Below, in pieces: positions 1 through 5,418 of a stretch of DNA of 5,418 nucleotides (its first letter is position 1; every line of letters begins with the position of its first letter). Source of the stretch: an uncultured Clostridia bacterium (lineage in GTDB: Bacteria > Bacillota > Clostridia > Lachnospirales > Lachnospiraceae); contig CAMZAI010000171.1 in assembly GCA_947304065.1 (NCBI GenBank), positions 1 to 5,418 on the forward strand, read 5' to 3'. A model generated the notes under the pieces. The model was not told the DNA's origin and did not search any database. It saw nothing but the letters and a program-made list of their open reading frames with translations. A program made the position numbers and the translations under genes.

Positions 1-2
1 AC

Positions 3-407
3 AAAATGGACCATTCAAAGAGAGGCACCGTCCCCGGCACCGATATGATCTTTGAATTTACCGTAATTCCCACGGACGACGGCATAGATCTCGATCTCAA
101 CGTATACGGCACCGCAAATGCCCCGTTCCGCCTCGAGCTAAGCTTCGATCCCGACTGCAGGCTTGAAAGTGAGCATTTCATCGCGGAAGGCCGCGCCGGC
201 GCTGGTATGGTCGCAAAGGACGGAACTCTGTCCGCCACAAAAGGCAACGACGCGATCGAACTCGGTCCCTGCTTCGGCAGCCATAACTTCACAGCGGGCA
301 AGTTCGGGAGCGAACCGCGCAATCCGGAGTGCTTTACCGTATATCTGACCGATATTACCCCGTTTGAGCACAAGCTGCATATCAGGGCGCTGCCGGCATC
401 ATATTAA
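3..407 (+). CDS. Hypothetical beta-rich protein, probably the C-terminal part of a longer gene (5' end uncertain)
   Basis: Open frame ending at a TAA at 405-407. The first ATG is at 6, but the frame is still open at the window edge, no ribosome binding site is visible, and a second in-frame ATG is at 45, so the true start is undecided; I treat it as 5'-partial. From about Met14 the protein alternates short hydrophobic strands with acidic/glycine turns (TVIPTDDGIDLDLNVYG, then FRLELSFDPDC), typical of a beta-sandwich. It ends with a conserved-looking GKFGSE and FTVYLTDITPF stretch. There is no signal peptide, membrane helix or catalytic motif I can name. It could be the terminal beta domain of a larger carbohydrate-active or heparinase-like protein, but that is a guess from texture only. 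The first residues (HSKRGTVPGT) are encoded by DNA resembling the core of the repeat at 4126-4236, which makes the 5' end doubly suspicious. Function unknown. Confidence 0.55.
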   Translation, partial: KMDHSKRGTVPGTDMIFEFTVIPTDDGIDLDLNVYGTANAPFRLELSFDPDCRLESEHFIAEGRAGAGMVAKDGTLSATKGNDAIELGPCFGSHNFTAGKFGSEPRNPECFTVYLTDITPFEHKLHIRALPASY

Positions 408-415
408 AGCAAGTC

Positions 416-438
416 ATACACACGTTCTGTGTATTTTT
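416..438 (+). terminator. Weak intrinsic terminator after the first gene
   Basis: A 7-bp perfect inverted repeat, ATACACA (416-422) and TGTGTAT (428-434), has a 5-nt loop and runs directly into TTTTT (434-438), 8 bp after the upstream stop codon. Position and T-run fit a Rho-independent terminator. The stem has only two G-C pairs, so it would be inefficient. Confidence 0.45.
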
Positions 439-469
439 CTAAACAGTCCATAAACAATCACTCTTTGCA

Positions 470-498
470 TTGACCTGACATTATTTTTCGTGTATCAT
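470..498 (+). promoter_or_regulatory. Sigma-A type promoter for the chemoreceptor gene
   Basis: The -35 TTGACC (470-475) and -10 TATCAT (493-498) each match the consensus at 5 of 6 positions and are separated by exactly 17 bp. Transcription would begin near 505, giving a leader of about 44 nt before the ATG at 549. This also excludes the upstream in-frame ATG at 504 as the translation start for this transcript. The promoter lies after the weak terminator at 416-438, so the receptor gene is probably transcribed independently of the gene before it. Confidence 0.7.
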
Positions 499-534
499 TT
501 CTAATGTTACAGATAATATTAACAGTAATGATGC

Positions 535-542
535 AAAGGGGG
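535..542 (+). promoter_or_regulatory. Ribosome binding site that sets the receptor start
   Basis: A purine-rich AAAGGGGG lies 6 nt before the ATG at 549. The in-frame ATGs at 504, 528 and 531 have no comparable site, so 549 is preferred. Confidence 0.7.
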
Positions 543-548
543 TTATTT

Positions 549-2000
549 ATGACCAAAGATCAATTTATCAGAGCCAATAAGCAGACATTTGTTATCAACA
601 TGATCGTGCTGGCTTCGGCTATCCTGCTGATGCTGTTCCAGGGCCTGAAAACAGGCTTCAATTTTATCGTTATCAGTGAGCTGATCACTTCTGTCATCTC
701 ATGTGCGCTTATGGTGGCCGGCATTACAAAAGGCCGCGACAACAAACTCGGGCTCACTCTCATACTGGTCGGAGCGGCATTGCTGTACATAGTCATCATG
801 CTGGTCCAGAATGACCTCATCTTCTTTTCATACGGACTCCCGATACTCATCTCATGCATCGTATATATGAATGCCAAGGCATGTATGATGGGCAGCGTTG
901 AGCTGTTCCTCCCTTATCTGATCGTTCTCATACGCAATGTGGCGGCCGGCACCGGCGATCTGAAGGCATACATGATCGATACCGTAGTCCTGATACTGGC
1001 CATCGTGGCTGCCAACATGGTCGTACGCATGCTCTTAAGATTTACCACCGAGAATACCGATGCCATCAAAAAGGCTTCCGATGAGCAGAAACAGACCGCA
1101 GACCGCATTATGACCACTGCGGATGATGTGCGCGAAATGTTCGGCAGGGTCAAAGATAATATGGCATCTCTCCAGAACATAATCAGCGGCAATAACCAGG
1201 CCATGGAGCAGATCGCGCAGAGTACCGAGAGCACGGCGCAGGCTATATCGGTTCAGGCCGAGAAATGCCGCGAGATCAGCGATCAGACCGATGCTACCAG
1301 GGAAAGCAAAGACCGGATGATCAGTGCCGCCCGCGCAGCCGACGGAGCTATCGACAGCGGAAACAAGGTACTTAAAGACCTTCGCGAAAAAGCTCATGAT
1401 GTAGAGACCGTCAGCCGTGAAGCAATAGACGCAACCGCTGTAGTAACCAATAAGATCACCGACGTTCAGGAGATCCTGAAATCGATCCTCAAGATCTCCG
1501 GACAGACCAACCTGCTGGCGCTTAACGCATCCATCGAGGCCGCCAGAGCCGGTGACGCCGGACGCGGCTTTGCCGTTGTGGCCGAGGAGATCAGAAATCT
1601 GTCCGAGCAGACCAATGATGCTTCAAACAAGATCACCGAGATCATTGACGAGCTCACCGGAAATATCAGTTTCACGGCCGCCAGCGTTGAAAAGACCATG
1701 GATACGGTCAGGGAGCAGAACGACATGATCGCGGCGACCGGCGAAAGCTTCGATCTGATCAGCCAGAATGTATCGGATCTGATCACTCAGTTCTCCGGTC
1801 TCGAGCAGGGCGTGAACACGATCGCACGCAGCACCTCAGAGATCAATGACAGCATAACTAATCTGTCCGCGACCAGTGAAGAAGTCTCTTCTCTTTCAAA
1901 CGAGGGCGTTTCATCCTCGAACGCTGCGGTATCCGCATGCACGGAGCTCGGCGACATGCTGCTCGGTATCTATAAGGCTATCGACAGCCTTTCGGCTTAA
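549..2000 (+). CDS. Methyl-accepting chemotaxis protein with six-helix membrane domain, no HAMP
   Basis: A 483-residue chemoreceptor-type signalling protein, expected to act in the inner membrane by controlling a CheA/CheW kinase complex. Residues about 13-163 hold roughly six hydrophobic helices (about 13-31, 36-58, 68-86, 92-112, 117-130 and 142-163) joined by short loops. There is no room for a Cache or four-helix periplasmic sensor. A long cytoplasmic coiled coil follows directly, with no recognisable HAMP. The highly conserved MCP hairpin tip is intact: QTNLLALNASIEAARAG at 319-335, then GRGFAVVAEEIR at 338-349. The arms on either side are about 150-165 residues. Likely methylation sites include E444-E445 in SATSEEVSS and the STESTAQAIS stretch near 225-234. 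The protein ends in LSA, with no CheR/CheB-docking pentapeptide. The start at 549 rests on the ribosome binding site and promoter position. No che genes are in the window, and the ligand is unknown. It might sense membrane or energy state, or a small lipophilic ligand. The MCP assignment itself is secure. Confidence 0.95.
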   Translation: MTKDQFIRANKQTFVINMIVLASAILLMLFQGLKTGFNFIVISELITSVISCALMVAGITKGRDNKLGLTLILVGAALLYIVIMLVQNDLIFFSYGLPILISCIVYMNAKACMMGSVELFLPYLIVLIRNVAAGTGDLKAYMIDTVVLILAIVAANMVVRMLLRFTTENTDAIKKASDEQKQTADRIMTTADDVREMFGRVKDNMASLQNIISGNNQAMEQIAQSTESTAQAISVQAEKCREISDQTDATRESKDRMISAARAADGAIDSGNKVLKDLREKAHDVETVSREAIDATAVVTNKITDVQEILKSILKISGQTNLLALNASIEAARAGDAGRGFAVVAEEIRNLSEQTNDASNKITEIIDELTGNISFTAASVEKTMDTVREQNDMIAATGESFDLISQNVSDLITQFSGLEQGVNTIARSTSEINDSITNLSATSEEVSSLSNEGVSSSNAAVSACTELGDMLLGIYKAIDSLSA

Positions 2001-2022
2001 ACCGGCTACCCGTAATTGATCA

Positions 2023-2051
2023 TTGACCTTATGGGCATAAATGCCGATAAT
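2023..2051 (+). promoter_or_regulatory. Sigma-A type promoter for the diguanylate cyclase gene
   Basis: The -35 TTGACC (2023-2028) and -10 GATAAT (2046-2051) have a 17-bp spacer, each box matching consensus at 5 of 6. Predicted transcription start is near 2058. The -35 context CATTGACCT (2021-2029) is identical to that at 468-476 before the receptor gene. The -10 overlaps GCCGATAA (2043-2050), which equals the -10 consensus of motility sigma factor sigma-28/SigD, but no TAAA lies at the right distance upstream. No convincing terminator separates this site from the receptor stop at 2000, so readthrough from the receptor gene is also possible. Confidence 0.65.
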
Positions 2052-2053
2052 AT

Positions 2054-2082
2054 TAATGGGGCAGTATTTTACTGCCCCATTA
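2054..2082 (+). promoter_or_regulatory. Perfect 13-bp palindrome at the transcription start of the cyclase gene (operator or 5' stem-loop)
   Basis: TAATGGGGCAGTA (2054-2066) and its exact complement TACTGCCCCATTA (2070-2082) flank a 3-nt TTT loop. The left arm begins 2 bp after the predicted -10 and spans the predicted start near 2058. A transcript from there would open with a GGGGCAGUA/UACUGCCCC hairpin ending next to the Shine-Dalgarno. As DNA it could be a repressor operator. As RNA it could be a stabilising 5' stem-loop or an element affecting ribosome access. There is no T-run after it, so it is not a standard terminator for the receptor gene. The palindrome is certain; its role is inferred. 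Confidence 0.75.
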
Positions 2083-2089
2083 AGGAGGT
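2082..2089 (+). promoter_or_regulatory. Consensus ribosome binding site that sets the cyclase start
   Basis: AAGGAGGT, a full anti-16S match, lies about 8 nt before the ATG at 2098. An upstream in-frame ATG at 2041 falls inside the promoter and has no ribosome binding site, so the extra 19 codons it would add are not used. The first base of this site is also the last base of the palindrome. Confidence 0.85.
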
Positions 2090-2097
2090 TTGCGGCA

Positions 2098-4110
2098 ATG
2101 TATAATTCGGGTGCGGGTTTATTCGCTCTTGTACTTCATCTGATCCTGTATCGTAAGGCATTCGGAAAAGACGCGGTTCAGGCCGGGTCTAAGACTGCCT
2201 CGCGCTTCAGGGCTTTCCTCATTGCCTCGGAAGGCTTTTTCCTGTTTGATGCCGCATGGGGTTTTTTATACGAAAACCGCGGTATTTCCGCCGTATTCCC
2301 CTTCCTCTACTCAGCTACCGTTTTTTATTTTATCTTCATGCTGCTTACCATGCTTACATGGGCACGCTATATAGTTGCCTTTCTGGATAAGCGCGGACGC
2401 CGTTCCAAGACACTGCTCTATGCGGTTTGGGCGATATTTACGCTCGGACTGATACAGCTGATGGTCAACCGTTTCTTCCCCTTCATTTTCTCCTATACTG
2501 ATGACCATGAGTATGTCATGGAGCCCGGCAGATATATCTCGATCGCCCTGCAGATCGCGCTGTACGTGGTCATTTCTTCATATCTGCTGTATATAGCGGT
2601 CAGATCCAGAGGCAGGGAGCGTGAGCGCTACGCTGCTGTCGGTTTTACCACTCTCATGCTTGAGGTTTTCCAGATACATCAGTTCTTCGGTCCGCAGATG
2701 CCGTTTTACACGATGGGACTCGTGCTCGGAACGGCCATCATCAACTCCTACGTTATAAACAGCGAGCTCAGAGACAAGGAAACATACGACAATATTGCCA
2801 CGATCCTCGCCGAAGATTATGAAGTAATGTTCTACATCGACATTAATACGGGCGAATTCCTCGAATTCTCAAAGAGTTCGCAATACGAATCGATGGAAGT
2901 ACCCACCGCCGGCAAGGATTTCTATGCCGAGACCCGAGAGAACGCCGCAAGATACGCCCATCCTGACGACCGCGAGTTCGCCGTGAGCCTGTATTACAAA
3001 GATGTATTGGTCGGCAACCTCGAGGGCAGGAAGTCTTTCTCGTACAAGTACAGGATAAAAGTCGCCGAAGCATACAAATTCTTCCTGTTTACGGTAATGC
3101 GTGCCCATGATGACAAGCACTTCGTTATGTACGTTAAGGATATCGAAAAAGACATAATGATCGAAGCCGAGCGTAAGGAGAATCAGAAAAAGCAGATCAC
3201 GTTCACCCGCATCGCCGAGAGCCTGGCTTCGAACTACGACATGATCTATTATGTGGATGTTCGTGATTCACACTATATCAGCTATGAGACCAACAACATC
3301 TACGGTCAGCTGGAGATACAGCAGTCCGGCGATGACTTCTTTGCCGCATCTCTGGAAAACATTCCCCAGATCGTTCATAAGGGCGACAGGGATGCCGTAA
3401 CCACGTTCCTGAGCCGCGACAACATGATCTCCGCTCTGGAGAGCAAAAAGATGCACAGCCTCGACTACCGTCTGATGGTCAACAACAAGCCGCAGTACTG
3501 CCGCATGGTCGTACGCAAGACCAGCGACGGCAACCATTTCATCATCGGTGTGGAAAATGTCGATGCCGAAGTCCGCAAGGCAAAGCAGCAGCTCAAGGCG
3601 CTGAATACCGAAAAAGAGCTGGCGCGCCGTGATGAGCTGACCGGTATAAAAAATAAAAACGCATACACCGAGCTGGAACAGACAGTCCAGTCAAACATCG
3701 ACAAAGGCGTGGATTATTTCCCTTTTGCTATCGTCGTATGCGATGCCAACAATCTTAAAGTGATCAACGATACCGAAGGCCACGTGGCAGGCGATGAATA
3801 CCTCAAAGCCTCTGCGAAGCTTCTCTGCGATATATATGTCCACAGCCCCGTATTCAGGGTCGGCGGCGATGAGTTCGCGGTATTCCTGCAGAGCAGTGAT
3901 TACGCAAACCGCGAGGCGCTTTTACAGAAGCTGCGTGACCGCGTGCTGGAGAATCAGCGCACAAATGCCAGACCGATACTGGCGTCGGGTATGTCCGAAT
4001 TCATTCAGGGTACCGACACTCTCGTATCCGAGGTATTTGAACGCGCCGACAGGGAAATGTACGAGAATAAGGCCGAATTAAAAGGCGGACAGCCTCAGGC
4101 TGTACGTTAA
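2098..4110 (+). CDS. Membrane diguanylate cyclase: ~7 TM helices, two PAS-like domains, GGDEF
   Basis: A 670-residue enzyme expected to make cyclic di-GMP from two GTP at the cytoplasmic face of the membrane. Residues about 5-220 contain about seven hydrophobic helices (near 5-18, 38-58, 64-88, 104-122, 147-168, 178-197 and 203-220). Residues about 229-350 and 366-487 are two similar PAS-like modules; compare EDYEVMFYIDINTG with SNYDMIYYVDVRDS, and GKDFYAETREN with GDDFFAASLEN. A charged helix at 489-510 leads into the GGDEF domain, which begins at RDELTG (511-516). Active-site residues align with PleD at correct spacing: D549 (metal), K554, N557 and D566 (guanine), H562, and GGDEF at 589-593, so it should be catalytic. 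The inhibitory I-site RxxD is replaced by YVHS at 580-583, so product inhibition by that route is not expected. No EAL or HD-GYP domain is present. It lies 97 bp after the receptor gene, in the same direction. The signal sensed is unknown. Confidence 0.93.
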   Translation: MYNSGAGLFALVLHLILYRKAFGKDAVQAGSKTASRFRAFLIASEGFFLFDAAWGFLYENRGISAVFPFLYSATVFYFIFMLLTMLTWARYIVAFLDKRGRRSKTLLYAVWAIFTLGLIQLMVNRFFPFIFSYTDDHEYVMEPGRYISIALQIALYVVISSYLLYIAVRSRGRERERYAAVGFTTLMLEVFQIHQFFGPQMPFYTMGLVLGTAIINSYVINSELRDKETYDNIATILAEDYEVMFYIDINTGEFLEFSKSSQYESMEVPTAGKDFYAETRENAARYAHPDDREFAVSLYYKDVLVGNLEGRKSFSYKYRIKVAEAYKFFLFTVMRAHDDKHFVMYVKDIEKDIMIEAERKENQKKQITFTRIAESLASNYDMIYYVDVRDSHYISYETNNIYGQLEIQQSGDDFFAASLENIPQIVHKGDRDAVTTFLSRDNMISALESKKMHSLDYRLMVNNKPQYCRMVVRKTSDGNHFIIGVENVDAEVRKAKQQLKALNTEKELARRDELTGIKNKNAYTELEQTVQSNIDKGVDYFPFAIVVCDANNLKVINDTEGHVAGDEYLKASAKLLCDIYVHSPVFRVGGDEFAVFLQSSDYANREALLQKLRDRVLENQRTNARPILASGMSEFIQGTDTLVSEVFERADREMYENKAELKGGQPQAVR

Positions 4111-4125
4111 AATAATAATACGGCT

Positions 4126-4236
4126 TTCCAAGACAAGGGGACGGTTTGTTCCAAGACAAGGGGACGGTTCTTCTGTCTGCGAATTCTGCAGACAGAAGAA
4201 CCGTCCCCTTGTCTTACCCTTGTCTTTCCTTATCTT
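4126..4236. repeat. REP-like repeat block with nested direct and inverted copies
   Basis: Fills most of the gap between two convergent genes. A 21-bp unit starting TTCCAAGACAAGG occurs twice in tandem (4126-4146 and 4149-4169, period 23, identical over 21 bp). The second copy is the left arm of the large inverted repeat at 4153-4215. The right side continues with shortened inverted copies: CCTTGTCTT at 4207-4215 and 4218-4226, then CCTTATCTT at 4228-4236. The core GGGGACGGTTCTT resembles dispersed intergenic repeats I have seen in Clostridia. No transposase gene is present, so this would be a non-autonomous repeat or its remnant. Confidence 0.8.
4153..4215. repeat. Perfect 28-bp inverted repeat between convergent genes
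   Basis: Left arm 4153-4180 and right arm 4188-4215 are exact reverse complements over 28 bp, around a 7-nt centre (GAATTCT). In RNA from either strand this would be a very stable hairpin protecting the 3' ends of the cyclase and clpB messages. Neither flank has a T-run, so an intrinsic terminator role is only partial at best. Confidence 0.9.
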
Positions 4237-4240
4237 AATC

Positions 4241-5418
4241 TCACACCTGTCCGAACAGTTTGCCGTCCTCGACATCGATCGTGATCGTATCTCCGTCCTT
4301 AACCGCGTCGGAAAGGATCATCTTGGCCGCTAAGGTCTCGACCTCCTTCTGGATGAAACGCTTCAGCGGACGTGCGCCGAATACCGGATCAAAGCCGTTC
4401 TCGGCAACGAAGTCCATCGCTGCGGGGCTCAGTTCGATCCTGATCCTGCGCTCCTCGAGACGCTTGTTTACATCCGCGAGCATCAGACGTACGATGCCTG
4501 CGACATTGTCCTTTGTCAGAGGCTTGAACATGATGATCTCGTCGAGACGGTTCAGGAACTCGGGCCTGAAGTGGGATCTGAGCTCCTCATGAACCATCTT
4601 GTCGGCCTCTTCGCTGATGCTGCCGTCGGCTTCGATGCCGTCGAGCAGATACTGCGAGCCGAGGTTCGAGGTCATGATGACGATAGTATTTTTGAAATCC
4701 ACCGTCCTGCCCTGCGAATCGGTGATACGCCCGTCATCGAGTACCTGGAGCAGTACATTGAACACGTCGGGATGTGCTTTTTCGATCTCATCGAAGAGCA
4801 CTACCGAGTAAGGCTTGCGGCGTACCGCTTCGGTCAGCTGGCCGCCCTCGTCGTAGCCGACATATCCGGGAGGCGCTCCGATAAGACGCGATACCGAATA
4901 TTTCTCCATGTATTCGCTCATATCGAGACGGACCATATTGCTCTCATCATCGAACAGACTCTCGGCGAGAGCCTTGGCCAGTTCGGTCTTGCCGACACCG
5001 GTGGGTCCTAAGAACAGGAACGAACCGATAGGCTTAGTAGGATCCTTTATGCCCGCCTTTGAACGTATAATGGCCTCTGTTACCAGGTTAACGCCCTCAT
5101 CCTGACCGATGACGCGTCTGTGCAGTTCATCGCCCAGATGCAGGGTTTTCTGCTTTTCGGTCTCGGACAGCTTCGATACCGGGATACCCGTCCAGCGCGA
5201 AATGATCTTCGCGATCTCTTCCTCGTCAACGCACTGGCTTAAGAGCTCCATCTTCTGTCCGTCGGCGTCTCTCTCGGCATTCTCCAGCTGGCGCTTGAGT
5301 TCGGGCAGCTTGCCGTATTTGAGCTCGGCCGCCTTATTGAGGTCATAATCGCGCTCTGCGGCTGCGATCTCGTTGTTGACCGAATCTATCTCCTCACGGA
5401 TCTTTGTGATCATCTCAA
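4241..5418 (-). CDS. clpB: Chaperone ClpB, C-terminal part (5' end beyond the window)
   Basis: The C-terminal 391 or so codons of the AAA+ disaggregase ClpB, which with DnaK threads proteins out of aggregates. The frame is open at the window edge, so the methionine at 5413 is internal. About 470 N-terminal residues (N domain, NBD1, most of the coiled-coil middle domain) should lie outside. Counting from that methionine: the end of the middle domain, with KAAELKYGKLPELKRQLE (28-45); the ClpB hallmark SRWTGIPVSKL (72-82); then NBD2 with Walker A GPTGVGKT (136-143), pore loop GYVG (183-186), Walker B VVLFDEIEKAH (204-214), sensor 1 TSN (248-250), arginine finger in FRPEFLNRLDE (R289) and sensor 2 GARPLKR (346-352). 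All catalytic residues are intact. The distance from Walker A to the C terminus (about 254 residues) matches E. coli ClpB. The middle-domain sequence and SRWTGIPV favour ClpB over ClpA or ClpC. Its TGA stop (4241-4243) faces the cyclase gene. The promoter is not in the window. Confidence 0.96.
   Translation of the reverse strand, partial: EMITKIREEIDSVNNEIAAAERDYDLNKAAELKYGKLPELKRQLENAERDADGQKMELLSQCVDEEEIAKIISRWTGIPVSKLSETEKQKTLHLGDELHRRVIGQDEGVNLVTEAIIRSKAGIKDPTKPIGSFLFLGPTGVGKTELAKALAESLFDDESNMVRLDMSEYMEKYSVSRLIGAPPGYVGYDEGGQLTEAVRRKPYSVVLFDEIEKAHPDVFNVLLQVLDDGRITDSQGRTVDFKNTIVIMTSNLGSQYLLDGIEADGSISEEADKMVHEELRSHFRPEFLNRLDEIIMFKPLTKDNVAGIVRLMLADVNKRLEERRIRIELSPAAMDFVAENGFDPVFGARPLKRFIQKEVETLAAKMILSDAVKDGDTITIDVEDGKLFGQV

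Noticed and set aside
504..548. Upstream in-frame ATGs (504, 528, 531) as starts of the chemoreceptor
   Set aside because: The predicted transcription start is near 505, so 504 would be untranslated, and none of the three has a ribosome binding site. ATG 549 has AAAGGGGG at 6-nt spacing.
1035..1397. Minus-strand open frame (120 codons) inside the chemoreceptor gene
   Set aside because: It is antisense to the MCP coiled coil, with no ribosome binding site or protein-like composition; explained by codon bias of the real gene.
2041..2097. ATG at 2041 as start of the diguanylate cyclase
   Set aside because: It lies inside the promoter -10 region, has no ribosome binding site, and would translate through the palindrome and the consensus Shine-Dalgarno. 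ATG 2098 is properly placed.
2001..2097. c-di-GMP riboswitch in the cyclase leader
   Set aside because: The gap is only 97 bp and holds a promoter plus a simple 13-bp hairpin. It is too short, and none of the conserved GEMM-type junction sequence is visible.
4153..4215. Classical bidirectional Rho-independent terminator
   Set aside because: The stem is excellent, but no T-run follows on either strand, so I annotate a repeat/hairpin instead. It may still stabilise 3' ends.
4126..4236. CRISPR array
   Set aside because: The direct copies are separated by only 2 nt, and the other copies are inverted and degraded. There are no spacers and no cas genes.
4571..5011. Long open frame on the plus strand (146 codons) opposite clpB
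   Set aside because: It is the antisense shadow of highly conserved ClpB NBD2 coding sequence, has no ribosome binding site and no recognisable protein features.

Overview
The window (about 50% GC, from direct reading) looks like chromosomal DNA of a Clostridia-type Gram-positive, most plausibly a motile Lachnospiraceae-like gut or rumen bacterium. This is inferred from strong AAGGAGG-type ribosome binding sites, sigma-A style promoters, a multi-TM MCP and a multi-TM diguanylate cyclase, and from GGGGACGGTTCTT-type intergenic repeats that I associate with this group. It cannot be proven from the sequence alone.

Layout. Positions 3-407 (+) hold the end of a beta-rich protein of unknown function whose start is not certain, followed by a weak hairpin/T-run. 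A well-formed sigma-A promoter (470-498) and a ribosome binding site precede a 483-residue methyl-accepting chemotaxis-type receptor (549-2000, +). It has a six-helix membrane domain, no HAMP domain and no large extracytoplasmic sensor. A second sigma-A promoter (2023-2051) then reads into a perfect 13-bp palindrome lying on the predicted transcription start and abutting a consensus Shine-Dalgarno. This drives a 670-residue diguanylate cyclase (2098-4110, +) with about seven membrane helices, two tandem related PAS-like domains and an intact GGDEF active site lacking the inhibitory RxxD site. A dense repeat block (4126-4236) follows, containing a perfect 28-bp inverted repeat. Beyond it, in convergent orientation, is the C-terminal part of the disaggregase ClpB (4241-5418, -), cut by the window end.

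The receptor and the cyclase are both membrane signalling proteins. They are transcribed in the same direction, 97 bp apart, from promoters sharing the 9-mer CATTGACCT, so a shared role linking chemoreception and c-di-GMP is plausible but not shown. ClpB is an unrelated housekeeping/stress gene. I do not see a clearly new multi-gene system here. The parts most worth a second look are the palindrome-bearing leader of the cyclase gene and the nested repeat block between the convergent genes.
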